A stretch of 64,000 bases of DNA. Source: Candidatus Nitrosocosmicus arcticus (GTDB taxonomy: Archaea; Thermoproteota; Nitrososphaeria; Nitrososphaerales; Nitrososphaeraceae). The stretch covers positions 1 through 64,000 of the forward strand of contig NZ_ML675586.1 of assembly GCF_007826885.1 (NCBI RefSeq). The letters are read 5' to 3'. This document shows, piece after piece, positions 8,550 to 17,295 of this stretch. The position numbers and the translations under genes were made by a program. Every line of letters begins with the position of its first letter. Positions within the stretch are counted from its first letter, which is position 1. The notes under the pieces were generated by a model. The model made no database searches. It saw only the letters and a program-made list of their open reading frames with translations, and had not been told where the DNA came from.

Positions 8550-9674
8550 TTACGAGGGGGTGAGTTTTGACTGTTCATCCTTTAATTTGTGCTTTTTTGA
8601 AGATATCAAGCTTCTAAGTTTATGAATCCCAAATCCTGTTTTTGATGAAATAGCAATCTTGTCTATTGAATCGTCCATGTATTTCATTATTTCTTGTATT
8701 GTATCGGATTTGGTAGTCTCTACTTTGGTTAACACTATGTGTAATTTTGACTTGTCGATTTTGAGTTCTTCGAGAACCTTCCAACAACTAGAATACTTTA
8801 TACCAATATCCTCTAAATTCTCTGAACAATCTATCAAAAAGAAAATCAAATCGGCTTCAAGTGATTCTTCTAATGTAGATTTGAAAGCGTCTATCATGTA
8901 ATGCGGAAGCCTGCTAATAAAACCTACTGTATCCACAACCAAGACATCTTCATTGTCTTTATTGTCAATATTACCAGAATTGTCAAGTGATCTTGTGGTG
9001 GTTGATAGTGTTGTGAACAAATCAGCAGAAGTTTCTTTATTTTCCTTGGTAAGCAGATTAAAAAGGGTGGTTTTTCCTGAACTGGTATATCCAACAAGGG
9101 AAACGATGAACATTCCTTTTCTTAGTCTTTGCTTGCGATATTCGTGACGTTTGAGATTAGCATCTTTTAATTTTTCTTTGACGAACGACATCTGTCGTTT
9201 TAAATCACGAAATTGAACATCTACGATGTATTCGCCCATTCCTCCTTTTCCCACCCTCTCATTACTTTTACTCATGAGTTTTGCATTTTCTCTTACACGA
9301 GGCATCTTGTATTGAATCTCAGCTAATTGGATTTGCAGTTTGGCTTCATTCGTTGTCGCCCGAGAATAGAAAATATCAAGAATCAATCGCTCTCTATCAA
9401 TTAATGGAATTTTTATAAGTTCTTCTAAATTAAATATCTGTTTTGCACCTAAATGTTCATCAACAATTACTTTTTCTATATTACCTGCTTGTGAAACAAA
9501 TTGTTTTATTTCTTCAGCTTTGCCGAATCCCATACCATATTTGGCGCGGTTTAAGTACCTTTGAGTAAAAACCCTTACTACTTTATAATTTGGGATTGAT
9601 TCAACTAAACTTTTGGCCTCTTCTACTGCAAAATCTTGTGGATAAGTAACTAGGATTACATTAGCTTGATGCAA
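8550..9674 (-). CDS. hflX: HflX-type ribosome-associated GTPase
   Basis: HflX GTPase, a ribosome-splitting or rescue factor bound to the large subunit. The 374-residue protein has the HflX N-terminal domain (~1-105, with YGMGFGKAEEI and VDEHLGAKQIFNLE), then the glycine-rich linker MSKSNERVGKGGMGE and a helical hairpin (~155-185), then the G domain: G1 GYTSSGKTT at 195-203, switch region FTTLSTTTRSL, G3 DTVGF near 248. The G4 motif is TKVE where NKxD is usual, so guanine specificity may be looser. It is monocistronic, with ~200 bases to marR. Confidence 0.93.
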   Translation of the reverse strand: MHQANVILVTYPQDFAVEEAKSLVESIPNYKVVRVFTQRYLNRAKYGMGFGKAEEIKQFVSQAGNIEKVIVDEHLGAKQIFNLEELIKIPLIDRERLILDIFYSRATTNEAKLQIQLAEIQYKMPRVRENAKLMSKSNERVGKGGMGEYIVDVQFRDLKRQMSFVKEKLKDANLKRHEYRKQRLRKGMFIVSLVGYTSSGKTTLFNLLTKENKETSADLFTTLSTTTRSLDNSGNIDNKDNEDVLVVDTVGFISRLPHYMIDAFKSTLEESLEADLIFFLIDCSENLEDIGIKYSSCWKVLEELKIDKSKLHIVLTKVETTKSDTIQEIMKYMDDSIDKIAISSKTGFGIHKLRSLISSKKHKLKDEQSKLTPS

Positions 9675-10053
9675 ATTAATGACTTTCCCATATGATTACA
9701 CGATTCATAATTGTTATACAGGTTCTATTGGATAAATATATTTGGAAAGTCTAATAGGACATCTTTGCATTATTGAACACATAAGAATAAAATGAGAATT
9801 TATTGTTACTTTCTATGGGTCAGTAAGATTCAGGGCGGATTATTTCATTTTATTAAGATTCTGATTATAACTCACAGGATGTAGTCAAAGTAGAAAAAGG
9901 TAGAGGCAGATAGGTTCTATAAGTGATTAGTTTGAAAATCAATATTATATCTTATTTTGGAATAAAAGACATGAAATCGGTTTACGCATAAATAAAAATA
10001 TCATAACTATAATTTGAACTTAAATTAAGATAGTATAAGGTATTGACTATCCA
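9675..10053. other. Intergenic stretch, no gene seen
   Basis: About 380 AT-rich bases between hflX and a small winged-helix gene, holding the hflX promoter. No open frame or structured element stands out. Confidence 0.5.
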
Positions 10054-10329
10054 CTAGACACCTATTTCTGCTGCTAATTTCAACATCTTCTTACCTTCTT
10101 TTGTTAGCTTATTGTAAGTTCTATTCTTAACGATATTTCTTTCTACCAAACCCCGTTCTGAGGCTTTAAGCAGTAACTTGTGTCCATACCCGTATGCACC
10201 AAGTTTTTTCAACAAGTCTCTAGTAGAATATTCGTTCTCACCAATAGATTTGATCAATTTTACCAAAGCTCGTTCTTCTATCATTATTTTGATTAAGTTT
10301 GCATCCCGCATATCAGTAATGAAACACAT
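10054..10329 (-). CDS. Small winged-helix DNA-binding protein
   Basis: A 91-residue protein that is almost entirely a winged helix: VKLIKSIGENEYSTRDLLKK forms helices 1-2, GYGHKLLLKASERGLVER the recognition helix and turn, and NIVKNRTYNKLTKEGKKMLKL the wing and last helix. Proteins of this size and pattern are frequent in Nitrososphaeria as single-domain regulators. No effector domain is present and its targets are unknown. It is divergent from the secreted MBL-fold gene, with 350 bases between. Confidence 0.7.
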   Translation of the reverse strand: MCFITDMRDANLIKIMIEERALVKLIKSIGENEYSTRDLLKKLGAYGYGHKLLLKASERGLVERNIVKNRTYNKLTKEGKKMLKLAAEIGV

Positions 10330-10679
10330 TGGTTATTTATTAGTTACCTTTTGATGGCAACAAATACCTCATTTGGAGATGATCTCAGAACCACTAATGG
10401 CTACTATTCTCGATATAACACCAATCTCATTAAAAGGACACTCATAAATTTGGATATTTTGCATCATTTGCAATACATAAAAAGATGATGTGTGATTAGT
10501 TTTTGATTACAAGTATGTTTTCATACAGTATGATAAATCAATGAAAATCAAACCAAGTATTAAACCAAAACGTCACAATAAGATACACTATTAACGCGGT
10601 TTAAGAGGTTCCGGTTGTGCAAATCTTTATCCTCAATGATTAAAAAGCCTTTATACCCATTGAAATAATAATAAGTGAA
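10330..10679. other. Divergent intergenic region with promoter
   Basis: Holds promoters for the winged-helix gene (minus) and the MBL-fold gene (plus). On the plus strand a TATA-like TTTATAC near 10650 lies ~25 bases before the ATG at 10680, which suggests a leaderless transcript. Nothing else is evident. Confidence 0.4.
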
Positions 10680-11777
10680 ATGACCTTAAAGTTTTTAGAG
10701 AAAAATCTTTCCGTATTCTCTTTTATGACAATACTAAGTGCATTAATTCTATTACTCTCCAATTCACTGGTTCCCAACCAAACCTCAGCTATCACATTGG
10801 AAGAACAAGAAGGATTTCCAAAGTTGGTTCTAGTTTCTACATCAGCCGATAGTCAACAAGACTCAAACAATTCAATTTCAGTTAATGCTACTCAATTACC
10901 AGAAAAGGCCAAAGGACCTGCAATACCATCCAAGGGTTACTTAGTCGAGGAAATACGCGGTGGTCTTTATTGGGTTACTGACGGAGTTTATAATACCATA
11001 TTTCTTGTGAATGATGATGGTGTAATAGCTGTTGATGCACCACCTTCCCTAGGAGAAAATTATATCAAGGCTATTAGAGAAGTAACAGACAAGCCAATAA
11101 TATATGTGGTTTATAGTCATTCTCATATTGACCATATCGGAGCTGCTGGAAACATATTTCCAAATAACATCACAATTGTAGCTCAAGAAGAAACTGCCAA
11201 ATTATTAAAAATTGCAAATGATTCAAACCGACCCATTCCCACCATCACGTTTAAGGACAATTATAATCTGACTCTTGGTAATCAAACTCTAGAACTTGAC
11301 TATAAGGGTGTTAATCATGAACCTGGTAATATATACATTTATGCTCCAAATCAAAAGACGTTAATGCTTGTAGATGTTATATTTCCTGGCTGGGTTCCAT
11401 TCAAGGATCTGGCTATAACCACGAATGTTCCGGGTTTTGTGCAGGCTCATGATATAGTATCAAGTTACGATTTTGATACACTTGTTGGTGGTCACCTAAC
11501 TCGGCTAGGTACTGTAGAAGATGTGAACATTCAAAAGGATTTCATTGCCGACTTGGTCAATGCTTCAAAGGCAGCAAATAGTAAAATTAACTTTATGGAC
11601 TATGTATCAAAATATGGACTCACAAATCCATGGCTTACATTTTCTGAATACTCTGATGCAGTAACTAATGAATGCACCAATACAATGCTAGCCAAATGGA
11701 AAGATCGAGTAGGAGGAGCAGAGCAATTTACAGAAAGTCATTGTTGGACAATGACTGAAAGTCAGAGAGTCGATTGA
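10680..11777 (+). CDS. Exported metallo-beta-lactamase-fold hydrolase
   Basis: A 365-residue MBL-fold protein with an N-terminal hydrophobic signal or anchor (residues ~10-32). The zinc motif HxHxDH is at 147-152 (SHSHIDHIGAAG), with further ligand candidates in VNHEPGNIYIY and GGHLTRLG, so both metal sites look intact. The middle strand FLVNDDGVIAVDAPPS is characteristic of the family. It likely acts outside the membrane on an unknown ester or lactam-like substrate. The C-terminal ~70 residues (YVSKYGLTNPWLTFSEYSDA) resemble bacterial secreted MBL proteins of unknown function. It is monocistronic. Confidence 0.85.
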   Translation: MTLKFLEKNLSVFSFMTILSALILLLSNSLVPNQTSAITLEEQEGFPKLVLVSTSADSQQDSNNSISVNATQLPEKAKGPAIPSKGYLVEEIRGGLYWVTDGVYNTIFLVNDDGVIAVDAPPSLGENYIKAIREVTDKPIIYVVYSHSHIDHIGAAGNIFPNNITIVAQEETAKLLKIANDSNRPIPTITFKDNYNLTLGNQTLELDYKGVNHEPGNIYIYAPNQKTLMLVDVIFPGWVPFKDLAITTNVPGFVQAHDIVSSYDFDTLVGGHLTRLGTVEDVNIQKDFIADLVNASKAANSKINFMDYVSKYGLTNPWLTFSEYSDAVTNECTNTMLAKWKDRVGGAEQFTESHCWTMTESQRVD

Positions 11778-11977
11778 ATAGTATTATATTATTATTTTTT
11801 ATTAATTAATCGAACCACTCACTAATATTATAAAATATTTATAAATTTCTTAATAATTATTAAGAAAATTCACGATCATGTAGATTCGAGTTCTTTCGTA
11901 TCGTACCTAAACGATCTAGAATCTTATTTTATCAATTTTTACAAAAGAAACTTATGAAAACAAGTCACATCTAGCAG

Positions 11978-12247
11978 CTATTTCTCAACCCATTCATCGC
12001 CCTTTTTCTTATAATCTTTCTTCACAGCAGCCCACGCTACCTTATGTGCTACCCCTTCTACGTTCTCCTTTGCACCGCCTCTCCTTTTTTTTGGGTCCTC
12101 ATATTCCTTAAGCGCGCTAGCGTGAGCCTTCTTGAAAATATGCTGAGCATGCTCCGGCAGCTGATCTATTCTTTTCTCAGTTGCATCAGATAATTTGAGG
12201 TCGTCATCCTCTTTTTTCCTTTTGTCGCTTTCAGGCATTTCAATCAT
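11978..12247 (-). CDS. ChaB-domain protein
   Basis: An 89-residue ChaB-family protein. The diagnostic region starts at residue ~28 (DQLPEHAQHIFKKAHASALK) and ends with AHKVAWAAVKKDYKKKGDEW. The first ~25 residues are highly charged. ChaB was named as a cation transport regulator in E. coli, but its biochemical role is not settled. Base composition is visibly richer in GC than the surrounding genes, which may indicate import. It stands alone, convergent with the MBL-fold gene. Confidence 0.85.
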   Translation of the reverse strand: MIEMPESDKRKKEDDDLKLSDATEKRIDQLPEHAQHIFKKAHASALKEYEDPKKRRGGAKENVEGVAHKVAWAAVKKDYKKKGDEWVEK

Positions 12248-12525
12248 ACCTCAGCCGCAGTGATAATTTTGCGTGTGAAATTCGTGGTAATTAAATTTTG
12301 TTTCATTTGGCACCGATTCTCTGTAACTCTTTTCCGGGTCCATACATCGCAATTTTTCATGCAAAATTCTAATCAACATGTATTAAATACTTTGATCATT
12401 TTTCTGCATGAAAATAACAATAATTATTAGAAAATCAAGTTTGCAACCAGAATTTTGAATGTTGATAAAATAATCACACCATAGTATTAGACACTTAAGA
12501 CAATCTCCACACATAATCATTCGCT

Positions 12526-12547
12526 AAATGGTACAGCGTTACCATTT
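12526..12547. terminator. 8-bp perfect hairpin downstream of the small GYGCCG gene
   Basis: AAATGGTA and TACCATTT form an uninterrupted 8-bp stem around a 6-base loop, 38 bases beyond the stop codon of the 49-residue minus-strand gene. It could end that transcript or be a binding site. Confidence 0.35.
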
Positions 12548-12585
12548 TATTTAGATCAGACAATCTAAAAGAAAATAAAAGGAGA

Positions 12586-12735
12586 TTAATTTACCTCCAA
12601 TTCTTTTATTCTTTCTTCTACTCCTTGAACTTCTCTTTTTAAGTCCTGATGATACTCCCTCAATAATTGTATTTTCTCTTCTTTAGTTAGAAAACTCCTT
12701 CCAGTGTAACTTGATCCACAACAACCGTAACCCAT
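12586..12735 (-). CDS. Small Cys-containing helical protein (49 aa)
   Basis: A 49-residue gene. It starts with MGYGCCGSSYTGRSFLTKEE and continues as one amphipathic helix (IQLLREYHQDLKREVQGVEE) ending ELEVN. The GCCG start plus a FLTKEEKI-type helix matches a widespread group of tiny prokaryotic proteins of unknown function related to DUF5320-like sequences. Translation support is strong: GGAGGTG sits 6 bases before the ATG, one of the best Shine-Dalgarno sites in the window. A TATA-like ATATATAC stretch lies near 12785-12795. Function unknown; metal or Fe-S binding is possible. Confidence 0.75.
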   Translation of the reverse strand: MGYGCCGSSYTGRSFLTKEEKIQLLREYHQDLKREVQGVEERIKELEVN

Positions 12736-13451
12736 TATTTCACCTCCTCATCCATGCCATCGGACATACGATATATATTGAATGAGACGTATATATGTAT
12801 ATCGGATACCCAATATCATTTTTAGTGAAAGTATTAGGTAAGGGGTGGAGATGAAAGAACCGAAGGATGATAATGCCTTCGGCCTCTTTTTATTACTGTC
12901 AGAAATAAATAAATCCGTATTATCTGGCTACAAAATAGTAAAGGGGTAAAAACCATGATCAAAGAGACTATTGTGCTGCAATTACAATGTTTTGTGATTT
13001 GAGCATGTTAAAAGGGTAAACGATAGGGACACGATATCAACTATCTGCCCTAAGGAGTAACCTTTTTTAGAATATAACCAAAAGATTAATCTCAATTTGC
13101 TAACTGTAGTGTTAAATAGGAATTTAGTTAAGCAAATCGGTATTGAAAATCTGCATCCAAATCAATTAAAAGAGTGACACTCAATATACTTGTAAATTAG
13201 ATCGAAGGTGAGTATATTTTTATGTATTAATATCTAATTGAATAACCAACGAATTTATGTTATCCCTATGAACAGGATGTTATTGTAAAATATTAATCGG
13301 CACCACTATCAAGGAAATTATTTGGGCATAAAATTATAAATGTTGCAAGGATTTCAAACAGCTAAACTAAAATTCGCATAATACTAACGATAAATCATAC
13401 ATTCTTATTAATTTATGATATGTTTAAATCGAGCCATTTATCTATATAGCC
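12736..13451. other. 700-base gap with promoters, hairpins and a possible tiny ORF
   Basis: Contains the promoter of the 49-residue gene; a possible 32-codon plus-strand ORF at 12851-12949 (starts MKEPKDDNAFGLF); and a hairpin CCGAAGG/CCTTCGG at 12870-12892 followed by T-rich sequence. Near 13016-13072, GATAG/CTATC with flanking GGG/CCC is followed by AAGG-loop-CCTT and six T. The last two together resemble the 3' end of a small RNA transcribed on the plus strand. Confidence 0.35.
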
Positions 13452-13805
13452 ATGGATTATGATCAGATCTGTAAGAGTATTTTAGATATCGATCCAAAAG
13501 TTCGTTTTGCAGGCATTTGTGATGAAACCGGTGAAACAAAGTATGGTGGCATGAGAGATGGTAAATCCAGTCTACTATCGCCTCAAGAATCACAAAAATC
13601 TAATTTGCAAGCAGTGGGTAGGTGGGGACTTAGAAAATCGCTAACTAGTAAAACTGGAAAGGGGATATATGCGATGACAGAATATGAAAAATTGAAACGT
13701 ATAACTATTCCTTTGGACGATGATCATCTCCTTGTGGTAACTACCGAAGTTGAGGCAGATCACGGAAATATTATTAGCCATACTCTCAAGTTAGTTAACC
13801 AGTAA
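13452..13805 (+). CDS. Conserved thaumarchaeal small protein, DUF6659-like
   Basis: A 117-residue protein of a family found in many copies in Nitrososphaeria. The order DYDQICKSILDIDPKVRFAG, then YGGMRDGKSSLL, then a helix ending GRWGLRKSLTSKTGKGIYAM, then strand pairs KRITIPLDDDHLLVVTTEVE, suggests a roadblock/PAS-like alpha-beta sensor fold. I base the DUF6659 assignment on memory of the family pattern, so it is tentative. No membrane or signal segment. Function unknown; relatives sit near signalling genes, and the next gene here is a nucleotide cyclase 600 bases downstream. Confidence 0.7.
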   Translation: MDYDQICKSILDIDPKVRFAGICDETGETKYGGMRDGKSSLLSPQESQKSNLQAVGRWGLRKSLTSKTGKGIYAMTEYEKLKRITIPLDDDHLLVVTTEVEADHGNIISHTLKLVNQ

Positions 13806-14416
13806 AAAAAGGAATAATCTACTTTTTTAATACTGGGCAGATCCATTCCGAGATTAGCATAATAGATTTGAGTCAAGGTCGGTACAAAGATATGAGTATC
13901 ACGATAATCGTAACACTCTTCCAGTTGGACTAATCTGTTCATTGGTATAATAAAAAAATAGCTTTAACCTTTAATTTACTTTTATATAGGCCCATAACTG
14001 ACGAGTAGTCAGACGTGCACATAATACACACTTAAATTAGAATATCCTTTATGGGATTTAATTTACTTGTTCCATAAATCAATCTTGTATGTGACTTAAG
14101 TTAAACAGTTTTTTGTTGTTACTACAGTTATAATTGTTAGCATCTTTCCAAACTAATACTAGCTAATTATTCATGAATAAACATGAATTTTATGTGAAAA
14201 TCAATACTTTCCGAAATCAAAATTCAAATTTCTCAGAAGATCTTAACTTTGAAGTGCTCTTGAATATATTAAAAGATATAATTAGAACCGATTAGCGCAA
14301 TTGCAGTATGTGTCGACATCGACTTCTTGCCGAAAATGATTTCTATTAAGAGAAATTTGTCTAGAAAACGATGTATTCTATAAATCTTTTTAAAGCATTA
14401 TTTTGAATTTTACTCT
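13806..14416. other. 610-base intergenic stretch, no gene seen
   Basis: AT-rich. A short stem CTGAC/GTCAG lies at 13998-14012. No convincing coding frame; the minus-strand frame at 13760-13942 has no family resemblance and overlaps the upstream gene. Confidence 0.4.
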
Positions 14417-15241
14417 TTGAAGGAAGAGAATACGGACAAGGATAAGCACTTAAATAATGACAAACTGGATGAGGAAGATAGAAAGGTTCTAGAAGACATT
14501 ATCTATAAAAGGAATAATCTAATCGAACGGGAAACAGAAATTTTTGATCTAAAAACATTAGTCAATTTGAGACAAGATCGATTATGGGGAGCAATAAAAG
14601 AAAGGTATCGATACAATACATCTATAAAAAGAGGACAAGATTATTTGATAAGACATGTAGATTCGAAAGTATCATTAGTGATAATGTATGCTGATTTGGT
14701 CGGCTCCACGAAGATGAGCATGACTTTGCCAGTAGAAAAATTAGTGACGATCGTAAGAGCGTTTTCTCATGAAATGTCGTCAGCTATAGAAAGTCTTAAC
14801 GGGTATGTTCTAAAATATGCGGGTGATGCAGTCATTGCATTTTTTCCTTCAGGATTCAACAAGTATTTAACGTGTGATAACACATTCAGATGTGCTAAAT
14901 CTATGATTAACATTATTAAGGATGGTATCAATCCCATCTTAAGTAAACATGATTATCCGAATCTTTCTGTCAAAATTGGTATCGACGAGGGTGAAAACAT
15001 CGTCTTTCAATACGGTTATGATAAGAGCTCTCAAGTTGATATTCTGGGATACCCAATGAATGTAACTTCGAAAATCACGTCTATTACGTCACCCAATCGA
15101 ATATCTGTTGGAGAAAATGTTTATAAATTATTACATCCACAGATTCAAACTAGTTTTAAACAAGTCATTTTCGAGAATAATGATTGGAAATATATTGATA
15201 TCAAAACAGGTAATCCTTACAAGGTTTATACCTTAAAGTAA
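14417..15241 (+). CDS. Class III adenylate/guanylate cyclase-like protein
   Basis: Soluble 274-residue protein with a class III nucleotidyl cyclase domain from residue ~85. The metal-binding strand reads VIMYADLVGSTKMS and the second catalytic strand KYAGDAVIAFFPS, with both aspartates present. The N-terminal ~80 residues are charged and helical. The region that holds the transition-state residues (QVDILGYPMNVTSKITSITS) is recognisable: N and a later R/K-equivalent should be checked by alignment. Start is TTG at 14417. Product (cAMP or cGMP) cannot be told from sequence; second-messenger signalling in these archaea is poorly known. Confidence 0.85.
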   Translation: MKEENTDKDKHLNNDKLDEEDRKVLEDIIYKRNNLIERETEIFDLKTLVNLRQDRLWGAIKERYRYNTSIKRGQDYLIRHVDSKVSLVIMYADLVGSTKMSMTLPVEKLVTIVRAFSHEMSSAIESLNGYVLKYAGDAVIAFFPSGFNKYLTCDNTFRCAKSMINIIKDGINPILSKHDYPNLSVKIGIDEGENIVFQYGYDKSSQVDILGYPMNVTSKITSITSPNRISVGENVYKLLHPQIQTSFKQVIFENNDWKYIDIKTGNPYKVYTLK

Positions 15242-15439
15242 TTGGATATCGAAGTAATATCAATCGTATTCGATTTTATTCACACCCCTCTTCCCTGCGC
15301 ATATTCAAAAAATAACTGACATCGTCAAAATAACCCGAATCCAAACTTTATTTCATTATGGATCATAATTTACATAATCGGATAGTTTATCCAATACTAT
15401 CTAAATTGGTTCAACGATGTAGACATATGTTCTAATGTT

Positions 15440-15592
15440 TTGGGAAGCATAAGGAGGATCAGGGGCATTAGTCCTTATAAACAAGGATTAAAATGGTGTT
15501 CAGTTTGTAGAAAATTTCTTCAAAATGTAGATATTGTCATTGACTGTCCTTGTTGTGGAACTCAATTGCGCAAAAAACCAAGAATAAATTGA
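15440..15592 (+). CDS. Small zinc-ribbon protein (50 aa)
   Basis: The frame reads RRIRGISPYKQGLKWCSVCR followed by a linker and DCPCCGTQLRKKPRIN. Two CxxC knuckles (WCSVC and CPCC) about 20 residues apart make a rubredoxin-like zinc ribbon. The same arrangement is seen repeatedly in thaumarchaeal genomes as tiny proteins of unknown role. No ATG is in frame; the TTG at 15440 is the best start, giving 50 residues. An AGGAGG-like run inside the coding part is not its own ribosome site. Confidence 0.75.
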   Translation: MGSIRRIRGISPYKQGLKWCSVCRKFLQNVDIVIDCPCCGTQLRKKPRIN

Positions 15593-15846
15593 CACTATAA
15601 GTAATTATATAACGAGTTCCTATGAGTTAAAAGGATCGAGTAACTCTTGCAGCCTGTTCGATCTGATTAAAGAAATCAGAATTACTTATATTCGATGAGA
15701 AATGATTGTACCTAATTAACTAACTAGTTGAATATTAAACCCGAGTCAGATTATCCAATATGTACGGGTCATTTCACGTTAATTTGTAATCTATGCTTGA
15801 AAATACCGTGATTAATTAAAGCTCGGCAGTGACAGAAAAAATGGTG

Positions 15847-16572
15847 TTATTTGGCAGCTATTCTGGTTGTTTCATGAGGTTTAAATTTATGCCACATAAT
15901 CCCAAATATAGCACCTAGAACTAAATAGAACATAACCATTGTACCAAAAGTTACGGCTCTAAATGCGTTGACTAAATCCATTGGAGCAGTTATTTCATCA
16001 GGATTTGCTGGAAAAACTGCATAAATAGAAGCAACTAGGCCTAGATAAAATATAGGAATTATATATTTAATGTAACTAATCCTTCGTAACTTATACATGA
16101 GAATACTGATGCCCAAAGCTATTAACGCAGATGCCAGTTGATAGCCGGTGTATAAGCTACTTCTTAAGCCAATGGTTTCAGGATCACCTACAGCAGGTGG
16201 ATTTGCAGGATATTTGATAAATGGTACAATGTATAATGATAAACACATTATGGCGGCTAAAACAAGAGCTTTTTTCCTATCGTCAGATGATGGTAGATAC
16301 TTTCTCGATAGTACATAAACAATTCCTAAAATCGCACCATATGTTAGCCCTAAAATTGCACCTGCAGCAAAGGCTCCCTCTTTTTGCCACACCCTGTAAG
16401 AACTTAATTCATTAGAATCGACTACTTCACCGGTTGCAATGCGGTTATCCACCTCAATTCCAATTGCTTGATCTATAAATGGCTCGACAACAAAGTAGTT
16501 AACTCCTGCTAAAATTACTCCTGCTATAACACCAGATAAAAGAGATACAAAAATAAATGTTAAAGATTTCAA
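15847..16572 (-). CDS. cbtA: CbtA, predicted cobalt transporter subunit
   Basis: CbtA family membrane protein of 241 residues with about five to six hydrophobic segments, starting FIFVSLLSGVIAGVILAG. The family features YRVWQKEGAFAAGAILGLTY, the periplasmic-side PFIKYPANPPAVGDPETIG and the late AVFPANPDE are all present. CbtA works with CbtB in predicted cobalt uptake for cobalamin synthesis. It lies directly after cbtB with 42 bases between. Thaumarchaeota make cobalamin, so demand for cobalt is plausible. Confidence 0.93.
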   Translation of the reverse strand: MKSLTFIFVSLLSGVIAGVILAGVNYFVVEPFIDQAIGIEVDNRIATGEVVDSNELSSYRVWQKEGAFAAGAILGLTYGAILGIVYVLSRKYLPSSDDRKKALVLAAIMCLSLYIVPFIKYPANPPAVGDPETIGLRSSLYTGYQLASALIALGISILMYKLRRISYIKYIIPIFYLGLVASIYAVFPANPDEITAPMDLVNAFRAVTFGTMVMFYLVLGAIFGIMWHKFKPHETTRIAAK

Positions 16573-16614
16573 CTCTATAATCTACTTCACATATTGAATA
16601 CAAAAAGACAATTA

Positions 16615-16833
16615 TTAATGGCACGGGAATCCGGATGCATGTCTTATGTCATGAGTAAATTCATGAATCCACATTGTGTCAAATGCTTCAGTTCCCTGCA
16701 CAAGACTAAATAACTGGCCTTGATCGTATCCCACTACGTAAATGCTAAATACTGCAATAATGGCTAAAATTGCGATAGACATTTTTGGAATTCGATCTTT
16801 TTGTATTACTTTTTGATCGAGATAAAGACTCAC
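16615..16833 (-). CDS. cbtB: CbtB, predicted cobalt transporter subunit
   Basis: 72-residue single-span membrane protein (ILAIIAVFSIYVVGYDQGQ) with the histidine-rich CbtB tail WIHEFTHDIRHASGFPCH, thought to bind the metal before transfer to CbtA. The start is GTG at 16833. On the minus strand a TATA-like TTTATATATATC lies about 20-25 bases upstream, so the message is probably leaderless. Candidate operator TGGTTTATCCA is just upstream of that box. Confidence 0.93.
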   Translation of the reverse strand: MSLYLDQKVIQKDRIPKMSIAILAIIAVFSIYVVGYDQGQLFSLVQGTEAFDTMWIHEFTHDIRHASGFPCH

Positions 16834-16871
16834 AATCCTATACTTTTGACCGATATATATAAACGATTGTA

Positions 16872-17132
16872 TGGTTTATCCAACACAAAAGAGCCGATCA
16901 AAAAGAGGTATAGAGCCGTATGGCAGTTGAACAGGATAAGACAACATTATCATGTCAGGGGTATTTACGGTCTAAAGGTTAAGAATGCTCATCGTCCATC
17001 TTGTTTTCTGTTTCTGCGATATAGATTATTGAATGGCTCATCCAACACTCTATAATGAGGACTGTACAGGGAGTTAAATACAATAAAGTTCCACGGGAAG
17101 CTACAGAAATCTGAATTTTGATGGATAATCCA
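16872..17132. promoter_or_regulatory. Three TGGNTNATCCA elements upstream of cbtB
   Basis: TGGTTTATCCA at 16872-16882, TGGCTCATCCA at 17034-17044 and TGGATAATCCA at 17122-17132. The first two extend to the shared 16-mer ATGGYTYATCCAACAC. The pattern is an imperfect palindrome (TGGAT-A-ATCCA is nearly perfect). The first copy abuts the TATA box of cbtBA; the other two lie between cbtB and a divergent regulator gene that starts at 17296. They may be operators of that regulator. Confidence 0.45.
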
Positions 17133-17295
17133 ATATCATGTGTCACATTAGTCAAAATTTTTGATCCTAAATTATAAAACTTTATTTATAGACAGTAATT
17201 CGGATCCTAACTATCCAGCATCTGATTTTGACGCATTATGATACCGTATTAATAAACAGAAGCGAACATAAAAAAAGAGATAAAATTAAATTTGT

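Noticed and set aside
12870-12897. CCGAAGG/CCTTCGG hairpin as terminator of the 49-residue gene
   Set aside because: It lies on the promoter side of that gene, not beyond its stop, so it cannot end its transcript.
16801-17055. Plus-strand 84-codon frame over the cbtB promoter
   Set aside because: Covers the TATA box and two operator-like repeats; composition is random and it overlaps cbtB.
16834-17295. Cobalamin riboswitch upstream of cbtB
   Set aside because: No B12-box-like sequence or multi-stem layout was visible, and the TATA box leaves almost no leader to hold one.
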